A stretch of DNA of 64,000 bases. Source: Autumnicola lenta. GTDB taxonomy: Bacteria; Bacteroidota; Bacteroidia; Flavobacteriales; Flavobacteriaceae. The translations under genes were made by a program, and so were the position numbers. The notes beneath the pieces were generated by a model. That model made no database searches and was not told where the DNA came from. It saw nothing but the letters and a program-made list of their open reading frames with translations. How positions within the stretch are numbered: the first letter of the stretch is position 1; each line of letters starts with the position of its first letter. Positions 27,361 through 35,480 of this stretch are shown piece after piece. Location: the NCBI RefSeq assembly GCF_031846515.1, contig NZ_JAVRHO010000002.1, positions 207,855 to 271,854 on the forward strand, in the 5' to 3' direction.

Positions 27361-27759
27361 AATTTTAATTCTTGCTAAGAAAGAACCTTCCTACCAAAAT
27401 TACAAGCAAAACCTTAGAAACGAGAGAAAACAACGTGTACAATCCATTGAAACTGCTATTTTAATCCTTCAGGTTTTAACTAATAACTTTAAAATTGAAA
27501 AAATATTGCTTTAGCATTTCCCTTCCCTGTTATTATTTTGGCATAAAATCTGCCCTATAAGAAAAAAGGACTATTTTTGCGCAAGTAAAAAACCCGAAAT
27601 TACTTTGTTTTGATGCTTCACGAAACCTGTTAAGAATCAGGTAAGCATCAAGTACATCAGGCAGTTAAAGGGTTTTCGAGACAATTTTATAATAATGAAA
27701 TAATCTTGCAGATTTAGCGTTAATTACTATATTGCAAAGCCTAAAAATCTATCTAAGAG
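27361..27759. other. porV-gldJ intergenic region with gldJ leader; no porU
   Basis: About 400 nt with no open frame that I can assign. It holds the gldJ -7 element TATTTTTG at 27572-27579, implying a 5' leader of roughly 170 nt. Within the leader is a nested inverted repeat: GATGCTT (27612-27618) with AAGCATC (27643-27649) enclosing ACCTG (27626-27630) with CAGGT (27638-27642). It matches no riboswitch class that I recognise. porU lies between porV and gldJ in Flavobacterium johnsoniae; I see no remnant of it here. Confidence 0.6.
27572..27579 (+). promoter_or_regulatory. -7 element TATTTTTG upstream of gldJ
   Basis: Exact TAnnTTTG match on the plus strand, about 180 nt before the gldJ start. 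It is the best promoter candidate in the gap. Confidence 0.5.
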
Positions 27760-29445
27760 ATGATGAATATGAGAAGAGATACTGCTATAAGAGCATTTTT
27801 TGCATTTGCCTTCGGCATAGGTCTGATAAGCTGTAATAACTCGAGGGATTATAAAAATAATTCCCGTGCCACCGGTTGGGATATTAATTCTGATGAAGGG
27901 GGGTTTCAGTATAACAATGATTTTAAAGAGCAGGAAACCGCACCGGGACTTGTTTTTATAGAGGGTGGAACTTTTACCATGGGTAGGGTTCAGGATGACC
28001 CTTTGCACGACTGGAATAACAGCCCAACACAGCAACACGTACAGTCCTTTTATATGGACGAAACTGAAGTAACAAATAAAATGTACCTGGAGTACCTGGA
28101 CTGGCTCAAAAGAGTTGCGCCACCTTCAGACGAACGATACAGCGATGTATATGCAGGAGCACTTCCTGACACCCTGGTATGGAGAAACCGCCTGGGCTTT
28201 AATGAAACAATGGTAAATAATTACCTGCGTCACCCGGCTTATGCAGAATATCCTGTAGTTGGAGTAAGCTGGATTCAGGCAGTTGAATTTAGTGACTGGA
28301 GAACCCAAAGGGTAAATGAATTAAAACTTATAAATGAAGGCTATCTTGCGGAAGGTGCTCAATACAAAGCCGGACCGGGAGAAACTTTTAATTCGGAAAC
28401 TTACATCTACGATCCTGCGAATGTTTATGGAGGAAACACTGAATTGAACCAGGGTGAAGAGGTTCAGGACAGACTGGAAGATACCAATGAGGAAGGAAAT
28501 CCTGTCAAGAAAGTATATCCGGGAAGAGAAAGTGGTCTTGTTTCTCCGGAATACAGATTACCAACTGAGGTAGAATGGGAATACGCGGCACTTGGTATGG
28601 TTGGCTTAAGAAACTATAACGTATACAGAGGTAGAAAAAAATATCCATGGGATGGACAGTATACCAGATCCGGAGATCCTAAAAGACAGGGAGATCAATT
28701 GGCTAACTTTAAGCAAGGTGATGGAGATTACGGTGGTATTGCAGGTTGGAGCGATGATGGAGCAGATATTACTGCTGAAATAAAATCCTACGCTCCCAAC
28801 GATTTTGGCCTTTACGATATGGCCGGTAACGTTGCGGAATGGGTATTGGATGTTTATCGTCCTATTGTAGATGATGAGTTTAACGACTTTAATTACTACA
28901 GAGGAAATGTTTACACCAAAAATGCAATTAATGAGGACGGAAGCATTAAAATACTGGGAGCAGATGAAGTTGTGTATGACACTTTAGCTAACGGAAAACT
29001 TGTAGCCAGAAACCTACCGGGTGAAATTGCTCAGGTTCCGGTAACCGAGGAGGATACCTATATGAGAACTAATTTCACCGAAAGTGATCAGAGAGATTTC
29101 CGGGACGGTGATAAAAGCTCTACCAGATATTACCAGCCTTTTCAGGACGCAACAGAGCCTTCTAAAAGAATGTACAATTCCCCTACATATAATAATGTAC
29201 AGCTCAATGATACTACCGGAGCTGTCACTGAGCGTGGATATGACACCGCGAAAAGAACCACTCTAATTAGTGATGAAGTGAGAGTCTATAAAGGAGGATC
29301 CTGGAGAGACCGTGCTTATTGGCTTGACCCGGCACAAAGGAGATTCTTCCCACAGGATATGGCGACCGATTATATTGGCTTTAGAAATGCCATGTCCAGA
29401 GTAGGTTCCAAATCTAAAAGCGAAAATAAAACAGCCAGAAATTAG
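27760..29445 (+). CDS. gldJ: Gliding motility / T9SS lipoprotein GldJ
   Basis: 561-aa lipoprotein needed for gliding and for stability of the type IX machinery. The signal peptide ends in a lipobox GLISC, with Cys25 if translation starts at the first of three nearby Met codons (27760, 27763, 27769). The mature protein has the formylglycine-generating-enzyme-like fold: FIEGGTFTMG, DETEVTNKMYLEYL, RLPTEVEWEYAA and a C-terminal GGSWRDRAYWLDPAQRR. GldJ and GldK share this fold without known catalysis. A strong terminator separates it from murF. Confidence 0.94.
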   Translation: MMNMRRDTAIRAFFAFAFGIGLISCNNSRDYKNNSRATGWDINSDEGGFQYNNDFKEQETAPGLVFIEGGTFTMGRVQDDPLHDWNNSPTQQHVQSFYMDETEVTNKMYLEYLDWLKRVAPPSDERYSDVYAGALPDTLVWRNRLGFNETMVNNYLRHPAYAEYPVVGVSWIQAVEFSDWRTQRVNELKLINEGYLAEGAQYKAGPGETFNSETYIYDPANVYGGNTELNQGEEVQDRLEDTNEEGNPVKKVYPGRESGLVSPEYRLPTEVEWEYAALGMVGLRNYNVYRGRKKYPWDGQYTRSGDPKRQGDQLANFKQGDGDYGGIAGWSDDGADITAEIKSYAPNDFGLYDMAGNVAEWVLDVYRPIVDDEFNDFNYYRGNVYTKNAINEDGSIKILGADEVVYDTLANGKLVARNLPGEIAQVPVTEEDTYMRTNFTESDQRDFRDGDKSSTRYYQPFQDATEPSKRMYNSPTYNNVQLNDTTGAVTERGYDTAKRTTLISDEVRVYKGGSWRDRAYWLDPAQRRFFPQDMATDYIGFRNAMSRVGSKSKSENKTARN

Positions 29446-29467
29446 AATTTTTGGTTAAAAAACTTAT

Positions 29468-29494
29468 AAAGCCCTAATCTTTAGGGCTTTTTTT
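29468..29494 (+). terminator. Intrinsic terminator after gldJ
   Basis: AAAGCCCTAA (29468-29477) pairs with TTAGGGCTTT (29481-29490) around a TCT loop and runs into a T-tract ending at 29494, 22 nt after the gldJ stop. It is only 15 nt ahead of murF, so murF may use read-through or a promoter inside this region. Confidence 0.88.
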
Positions 29495-29508
29495 ATAGCT
29501 TTAAGCTT

Positions 29509-30795
29509 ATGAATGTAGCACAAATCCATCAGCGCTTTCTGATTAGTTCAGGAGCTTGTATCGATACCCGGAGCCTTACTGAAGGCTGTATTTTTTTTGC
29601 ATTAAGCGGCCCAAACTTTAATGGCAACGCTTTTGCCCTGGAAGCTTTGGAAAAAGGCGCAAAAGTCGCCGTGGTAGACCAGGAAATTTATGCCACCGAC
29701 TCCACAAATTTTATTGTGGTGAAGGATGTTTTAAAAACCCTACAGGAGTTGGCTGCATTTCACCGAAAATACCTTGATCTTCCAATAATTGCCATTACCG
29801 GCAGCAATGGGAAAACAACTACTAAGGAATTGGTTAATACCGTGCTCTCCAAGAAGTTTAGAACCGTTGCTACAAGAGGCAATCTCAATAATCACATTGG
29901 CGTTCCCCTCACCTTACTTTCAATGGATGAAAGAACTGAAATTGGAATTGTGGAAATGGGTGCCAATCATCTTAAGGAAATCGAAATTCTAAGTAAAATT
30001 GCCAATCCCGATTATGGTTATATCACCAATTTTGGAAAGGCCCATTTAGAAGGATTTGGAAATCTCGAAGGAGTTATTGCAGCAAAAAGTGAGCTCTACA
30101 CCAATATAAAAAGGAATAAAAGACTCCTTTTTCTGAACATCGATGATGTTACTCAACGGAACCATCTGGATTATAACCACACCTTCACTTTTGGTACTAC
30201 AGAGGATGCTAAAGTACAATTCTCTTATTCCGATAATCAATCTTACGCCAGTGTTAATTACAATAACACGCTGTTTCAGAGTAAAATCACGGGTAAACAC
30301 AACGCGCAAAATATTGCTGCAGCAATAACCATCGGACTCTACTTTAAAGTCCCCTTTGACAAGGTAAAAGAGGCCATTTCAGAATACAGACCCTCTAACA
30401 ACCGTTCAGAGGTAAAAGAAAAAGGCAGCAACACAATTTTTATGGATGCCTACAATGCCAATCCAACAAGTATGCAGGCTGCACTTTCAAACTTTGAGGA
30501 CATTAAAACCACAGAGCCGAAAATTGTCATTTTAGGAGATATGCTCGAAATTGGCGATTCTTCAGATGAAGAGCATCAGGAAATTGTGAATATTCTCGAA
30601 AAAGGAAACTTTACAGAATGTTATCTTCTGGGAGAAAATTTTAATCGTGCAGAAGCAAATAAAAGTACAATCATCAAATTTAAAAGCAGTCAGAATTTAA
30701 AGAAGCATCTTGAGGAAACCCAATTCAGGAATTGTCATATTCTTATTAAAGGTTCCAGAGGGATGGCTTTAGAAAAAATGTTTGATGCTATATAG
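29509..30795 (+). CDS. murF: UDP-N-acetylmuramoyl-tripeptide--D-alanyl-D-alanine ligase
   Basis: Adds D-Ala-D-Ala to the peptidoglycan precursor in the cytoplasm. The 428-aa Mur ligase shows the N-terminal UDP-binding part (SLTEGCIFFALSG), the P-loop ITGSNGKTTTKEL, the Mg/ATP motif EMGANHLKEIE and the C-terminal DAYNANPTSM signature of MurF. Length is typical. The gldJ-murF order is conserved in flavobacteria. Confidence 0.95.
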   Translation: MNVAQIHQRFLISSGACIDTRSLTEGCIFFALSGPNFNGNAFALEALEKGAKVAVVDQEIYATDSTNFIVVKDVLKTLQELAAFHRKYLDLPIIAITGSNGKTTTKELVNTVLSKKFRTVATRGNLNNHIGVPLTLLSMDERTEIGIVEMGANHLKEIEILSKIANPDYGYITNFGKAHLEGFGNLEGVIAAKSELYTNIKRNKRLLFLNIDDVTQRNHLDYNHTFTFGTTEDAKVQFSYSDNQSYASVNYNNTLFQSKITGKHNAQNIAAAITIGLYFKVPFDKVKEAISEYRPSNNRSEVKEKGSNTIFMDAYNANPTSMQAALSNFEDIKTTEPKIVILGDMLEIGDSSDEEHQEIVNILEKGNFTECYLLGENFNRAEANKSTIIKFKSSQNLKKHLEETQFRNCHILIKGSRGMALEKMFDAI

Positions 30796-30829
30796 TTTTA
30801 TGAATAAAAGAAGTGGGTAAGGACCTCTT

Positions 30830-31924
30830 CTAGCTCCTTTTCTTTTCCGGCACGTAGCGATCAAGTTCCTGCTGCCAGAAATTGGAATTTATCACTTGTA
30901 ACACCGCTAAATTAAGAGGCTCACGCAGGGAATCTCCCTGGGCAATTCCAAAAGCATAATAATGAGGATCTATGTTCACCGCTTGCACCTTCAGTGAAAG
31001 ATCGGAATCATTATTTATCGTGTACCTCATCACCGGCACGCTGTTGAGCACTGCTTCGGCATCCATGTTCTTCAACTTTTTCAAGGCCACAGAAATTTCC
31101 TTTACTTCCTGAAAAGGTATCCTTTCCTGTTTCATATAATCTGCCGCAAAGGAACCTTTCACTGCCACCATTTTCATATCTCGCAGATCACCAGGCACAT
31201 CAATCTTATTACCAGAATTTCCCATCACTGCTGAAACCAGTGAAGCGGTAAGTACGGCAGTAACTGCCATAGCAACCAGCATCCAGATTAGGGCAACGGC
31301 ACGTCCCCAAAAAGTCACCGGCGCTTTGTCTCCGTATCCTATGGTGGTCATAGTCACACCGGCCCACCAGAATCCGGAACCTATTCCTTTGGCTATGGAA
31401 CGTTCCCCGCCAAAATTGTCTTCGTTACTATTACGTTCTATAAAATAAATAATTGACCCTACTATAAGTAATAATATAGAGAGCATTCCGGCTATATACC
31501 AGAAACGTTTACTAAAAAAAGCTTTGACTATAGATGAGATACCAGTGCCCGGAGGAGAAGCCACACCCATTTCGGCCTTGTGGTAAATATGACTGAAATC
31601 TATTTGCTTTTCAGCAGCGGGGGTGACATCTTCAAAAAGCACAATATCGGCTTTTTGATTCAGCAATGCAGTAACTGCAGAATCTCTTGAGATCTCCTTA
31701 AGTTCATACTTTACATTCATCCTATCGGCTACAGCCCGCCATAATCTTATACTAATACCATCCCAATTTCCATTTCCATCGGCAATCATGTAAGGTGGTT
31801 GCGAAAAAACACCCACCACCAAAGAATTATCTGTTCCTTGTTGCAGACTGTCCGTTTGAGCAGAAGTTTTTGCTGAAGAGAGCATGATCATCAGCAAGGC
31901 AAGTACAATTAGCGCTTTTTGCAT
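30830..31924 (-). CDS. GluR0-like ligand-gated potassium channel
   Basis: 364-aa protein combining a periplasmic amino-acid-binding fold with a two-TM potassium pore. After a signal peptide (MQKALIVLALLMIMLSSAKTSAQ) come binding lobe 1 (~35-125), TM1 (~141-162), a pore loop with the potassium filter TIGYGD at 194-199, TM2 (~207-233), and binding lobe 2 (~240-345). This is the architecture of cyanobacterial GluR0. The family's ligand-carboxylate Arg after lobe 1 appears replaced (TPAAEKQIDFS), so the ligand may not be a standard amino acid. The start at 31924 opens the signal peptide; the frame extends to 31966. It converges with murF. Confidence 0.85.
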   Translation of the reverse strand: MQKALIVLALLMIMLSSAKTSAQTDSLQQGTDNSLVVGVFSQPPYMIADGNGNWDGISIRLWRAVADRMNVKYELKEISRDSAVTALLNQKADIVLFEDVTPAAEKQIDFSHIYHKAEMGVASPPGTGISSIVKAFFSKRFWYIAGMLSILLLIVGSIIYFIERNSNEDNFGGERSIAKGIGSGFWWAGVTMTTIGYGDKAPVTFWGRAVALIWMLVAMAVTAVLTASLVSAVMGNSGNKIDVPGDLRDMKMVAVKGSFAADYMKQERIPFQEVKEISVALKKLKNMDAEAVLNSVPVMRYTINNDSDLSLKVQAVNIDPHYYAFGIAQGDSLREPLNLAVLQVINSNFWQQELDRYVPEKKRS

Positions 31925-32230
31925 AATAAAAGATATTAGAATCAGGGTTAAACGAATAAAAATCATTAAGCTCTAATCACAATTTAGTAAATTCCGAAAC
32001 AAAGCCACTTTTTAATTTCCTAAAACCGCATCGGGAGAGAACAACCTATTATTTCCATTCAATGTTTTGGTTGATCTTTTACAAAGACTGGTTGTCGAAA
32101 TCCCTTTTTCGTGTTAGTTCGTTTTCCTTAGAACGTATTGACTAAAAATCTACTCAAAATTTCTAACAAAAAAATGCCTGCCGGAAATCACTTTCCAACA
32201 GGCATTACTTTTTTGGATAATTCAATGAAA
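31925..32230. other. Intergenic region upstream of the channel gene
   Basis: About 300 nt without a supportable gene. It contains the terminator at 32173-32206 belonging to the gene remnant on the right and, presumably, the promoter of the channel gene. I see no clear TAnnTTTG element in the right place. Confidence 0.5.
32173..32206 (-). terminator. Terminator downstream of the DUF4374-like remnant
   Basis: AATGCCTG (32173-32180) pairs with CAGGCATT (32199-32206); inside, GGAAA (32183-32187) pairs with TTTCC (32192-32196). On the minus strand a T-run follows. It still marks the 3' end of the decayed gene. Confidence 0.8.
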
Positions 32231-32617
32231 TTAATACACTCCTATATAAGTAGCATCTGCACCCGATTCAAGACTGGCTCCAACTGTAAATCCATCAGAT
32301 GAAGTAGATTTAGTATCGAAAATGTAGATATTCCCTTCCTGACCTATCGGAGAAATGGCCATATAAAACTTCCCGTCCTCCAACACACATTTCTGGTATT
32401 GTTGTAACCAGAGGTTGTCCGGAAGGTCAGGTTTTACAGCAGTATTATTATAAAGATCGATTCTGGCCACAGACCGTACCGGGTCACCTGTTCCGCCTTC
32501 ATCTGTGTCAGCATACGGAATATATCCTATCCCCTCTCCTAAATAGAACCAAGCGTTTGACGTCGTATTTACTCCCAGCAGTTCAGATAAAATCAAGAAC
32601 CTCGGGGAATTAAACCC
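32231..32617 (-). pseudogene. C-terminal fragment of a DUF4374-like surface protein
   Basis: An open stretch of about 128 codons without a proper start; the first possible initiator is a TTG at 32596, and a TGA blocks the frame at 32620. The translation (NAWFYLGEGIGYIPYAD, then AISPIGQEGNIYIFD, ending YIGVY) resembles the C-terminal third of DUF4374-type proteins, which accompany TonB-dependent siderophore uptake. The N-terminal ~280 residues expected for the family are missing. The family assignment is from memory of its C-terminal pattern and is moderate. Confidence 0.6.
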
Positions 32618-32753
32618 TCAATAAAGGATTAAAACTGTAGCTTTCATCATAACCTCCGTCTTCTATTTTAAGTATGAAAATATCAAAGGTATTGTCTGGC
32701 ACAGAAACTAACTGAGAAAACTCCCTTTTTTCATCCACTTGAGAAATGGAACC
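32610..32753 (-). pseudogene. 47-codon remnant of an unidentified gene
   Basis: Between stops at 32756 and 32612 on the minus strand is a protein-like stretch reading EKREFSQLVSVPDNTFDIF and ILKIEDGGYDESYSFN. It overlaps the DUF4374-like fragment by 8 nt in a different frame. It has no start codon or partner domain and I do not recognise the family. It looks like the 3' end of a deleted gene. Confidence 0.35.
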
Positions 32754-32810
32754 TCAAACCCCATCCGGGTCTGGCTGCGTGCCGACTGCTCAGTACTCAA
32801 TACGTATTCT

Positions 32811-34994
32811 TTACCTAAGATATTTTTCAACCGGATTCACCGGCAAATCCCTGATACGTTCTCCGGTGGCGTCAAAAACAGCATTTACTACTGCTGCCGC
32901 AGATGGCCCCTGTGCAGCTTCCCCGGCACCGAGTGGTTTTTCCTCAACCCGGTCTATCACCTCCACCTCTACCTCAGGAATTTCTTCAAACCTAAAAATA
33001 GGATACGTATGCCAGTCCCTGCTGGTAACATGTTCTTTATCAAATTGCACTTCCTCCCGAAGCGCCCAGCTGGCAGCCTGGATCATTCCTCCTTCCGTTT
33101 GATTTTTTAACCCGTCCGGATTAATCGTTTCCCCGGAATCTATTACTCCCCACATTTTTTTCACTTTTACAATACCTTTGTCATTTAGATGCACATGAGC
33201 TGCAACAGCAAAATAAGAAGCCGAATTTTTATAACGTGCAAAAGCGTATCCTAAACCTTCCCTACTCTTTGGAGTTACTTCGGAAGTCATTTTTTTAATT
33301 CTATCGAGACAGGCAATAGCTCGTTCATCATCAAGATGGTCCAATCTGAATTCCACCGGATCTTTTCCTGCTTTGTGTGCCAGCTCATCCATAAAGCATT
33401 CTATGGCAAAAATATTTCCGAAGGCTCCCAATGCGCGTAAAGCAGATTTCCGAAGCGGACCCTGAAAAATATGCGAGGTTGTTTGAAGCGCGTCGATAGC
33501 GTAGTAAGGTTTTGAATTGCGGACTGCCCCACCCTTAAATCCCACTCCGGGAACTCCATGGTCACGGTCTAAAAAGCGGGCAGGCAACAAGGTCTTAGGC
33601 TCTCCATTGGGACGTGTGCTGTGGCCATCTGACCAGAAATCGTATTTCCAACCCTGAATTTTTCCATCGGAATTTAGTCCCGCCTCAAGTTCCATGATCA
33701 TAGCTGTACCATAAGGTTCCCATCGGTGTTCTTCGTCCCGCATCCATTGCAGGCGCACGTGCCTCCCCGGAAATTCAACGGCCAACAGAGCTGCTTCCGC
33801 AGCAACATCATCTGCACCATTATGCCCGTAACACCCGGAACCGGGAACACCTTTTACATGAATGGAAGCTTCCGGGATTTCCAGAAGGTTCGCCAAAGTT
33901 TCCCGTAGCGGATAAACTCCCTGCGTATGGCTCCATACCTGCAGTTTTTCGTCTTCAAAATAAGCGACTGCACAGGAAGGTCCATTGGCCGCATGCATGA
34001 GGTAAGGTTTATAATAAGCAGCCTTATGCTGAATTGGCGCCTCTTTAATGGCACTTTCCCAATCTCCTTTTTCTTCTTCTGTTTCCACCTCAGCATCAAG
34101 CGTTTTAAGGTGCTCTTTTAACGGCACACCTGCAGGTAATTCATCCCCCAACTCCCATTGTGCGAGGTCATTTACCTCCCAGCTGAGTTTGATTGCCTGA
34201 TATTCTTCTTCAGCTATAACCCCAACAAAGCTGCCAATACGAACCAGTTTTAAAAATCCGGGGAAATTCTGAAGTGAGGCATCGTCTAAAGAACCAAGCT
34301 TTGAAGTATAACCCGAAGGGCGAATTACACGCGCATGTACCATCCCGGGAAAAGTAAGATCCTGAACATAATCCAGGTTTCCGCGAACCATCTGAGATAT
34401 ATCTTTACGCGGCACCGGTTGACCTACATATTTTCGTCTTGTTTTCCCGTAAATTTCGGTAGGCTGACCTATTTCTTCCCTTAACTGCCTGCCTTCAAGC
34501 ACTTCATAAAGGCTCATCTTCTCATTTCCACCGCTTATCGTTCCATTTTCCAATGTGAGTTCTGACTGCGGAACTCCCCATTTTTCAGAAGCAAGGTTCA
34601 GTAATTTTTCCCTCGCGGCGGCGGCAGCATTGCGAATAGACATTGCACTGGTCTCTATGGATCGGCTTCCGGCAGTGTAGCCTTCGTTGGCCGTAACCCC
34701 CGTCTCTGCAAGGTTCACTTCCACAAGATCGGGACTTGTATTAAGTTCTTCTGCAGCCACCTGTGCCACCGCTATTCTAATGCCCTGCCCAAGTTCCATT
34801 TTTCCGGTGAGGATGAGGATGCTGCCATCTTCCATAACCCGTAGCCAAGCATTAATATCTTCAGGACGATTGGAATCGTCAGATTCTGCCACATTTTCGC
34901 CGGTCTCATTACTCATGCAGGCAGTTCCTAAAAGAGAAAAACCTATACTCACAAATCCCAGCTGTTTAATAAAATCACGTCGGGTAGATTTCAT
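32811..34994 (-). CDS. Molybdopterin-dependent hydroxylase large subunit, Tat-exported (IorB-like)
   Basis: 727-aa large subunit of an aldehyde or N-heterocycle oxidoreductase resembling isoquinoline 1-oxidoreductase beta. The N-terminus has a twin-arginine signal (STRRDFIKQLGF) ending in GTAC, so it may be a Tat lipoprotein. The mature part has TGKMELGQG near its start, cofactor-contact segments, and the active-site Glu in GAGEAAQGP near the C-terminus. Its 2Fe-2S partner lies 10 nt upstream. Electrons would pass to a membrane or periplasmic acceptor because no FAD subunit is paired with it. Last gene of the five-gene operon. Confidence 0.88.
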   Translation of the reverse strand: MKSTRRDFIKQLGFVSIGFSLLGTACMSNETGENVAESDDSNRPEDINAWLRVMEDGSILILTGKMELGQGIRIAVAQVAAEELNTSPDLVEVNLAETGVTANEGYTAGSRSIETSAMSIRNAAAAAREKLLNLASEKWGVPQSELTLENGTISGGNEKMSLYEVLEGRQLREEIGQPTEIYGKTRRKYVGQPVPRKDISQMVRGNLDYVQDLTFPGMVHARVIRPSGYTSKLGSLDDASLQNFPGFLKLVRIGSFVGVIAEEEYQAIKLSWEVNDLAQWELGDELPAGVPLKEHLKTLDAEVETEEEKGDWESAIKEAPIQHKAAYYKPYLMHAANGPSCAVAYFEDEKLQVWSHTQGVYPLRETLANLLEIPEASIHVKGVPGSGCYGHNGADDVAAEAALLAVEFPGRHVRLQWMRDEEHRWEPYGTAMIMELEAGLNSDGKIQGWKYDFWSDGHSTRPNGEPKTLLPARFLDRDHGVPGVGFKGGAVRNSKPYYAIDALQTTSHIFQGPLRKSALRALGAFGNIFAIECFMDELAHKAGKDPVEFRLDHLDDERAIACLDRIKKMTSEVTPKSREGLGYAFARYKNSASYFAVAAHVHLNDKGIVKVKKMWGVIDSGETINPDGLKNQTEGGMIQAASWALREEVQFDKEHVTSRDWHTYPIFRFEEIPEVEVEVIDRVEEKPLGAGEAAQGPSAAAVVNAVFDATGERIRDLPVNPVEKYLR

Positions 34995-35004
34995 AAAATT
35001 GTTT

Positions 35005-35469
35005 TTATAAAGCCGATGCTTTCTTTACTGCTCTAATCACTCTGGCGTGTACTCCACATCGACAAATATTCCTGTACAAACCAGCCTGTATTTCCTTATC
35101 TGAAGGATTGGGCTTTTCATTCAATAATCCCACAGAAGCCATGACCAGTCCGTTGAGGCAATAGCCGCACTGCGCAGCCTGTTCTTCAACAAATGCCTGC
35201 TGTACCTTGTGCAGGTTTCCGTTTTCATCTGCAAGACCTTCCAGGGTGGTTATTTCCATTTCGGCAGCACGTTCTACTGCAATAAGGCAGGATGGATTAG
35301 CTTTTCCGTCAAACAGTACCATACAGGCACCGCACTGGGATAATCCGCAACCGAATTTAGGTCCCTTGAGCCCCAGATTATTTCTAAGCACATAGAGCAA
35401 TGGCGTTTGAGGATCTACATTTACCTCATGTTCCTTTCCGTTCACTCTAAGTGTAATTAAAGTCTTCAT
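35005..35469 (-). CDS. 2Fe-2S subunit of the IorAB-like hydroxylase
   Basis: 154-aa small subunit with two [2Fe-2S] clusters. The plant-ferredoxin-like cluster is bound by CGLSQCGAC plus a later Cys, and the C-terminal four-helix cluster by CGYC and NICRCGVH. No signal peptide is visible, so it would be co-exported with the Tat-bearing large subunit. It lies between the PaoC-like and IorB-like large subunits, 11 nt after the former. Confidence 0.92.
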   Translation of the reverse strand: MKTLITLRVNGKEHEVNVDPQTPLLYVLRNNLGLKGPKFGCGLSQCGACMVLFDGKANPSCLIAVERAAEMEITTLEGLADENGNLHKVQQAFVEEQAAQCGYCLNGLVMASVGLLNEKPNPSDKEIQAGLYRNICRCGVHARVIRAVKKASAL

Positions 35470-35480
35470 ACATGTCTATT

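Noticed and set aside
32739..33110. Two overlapping plus-strand frames of ~120 codons
   Set aside because: They are antisense to the IorB-like gene and the gene remnants and show no recognisable protein pattern.
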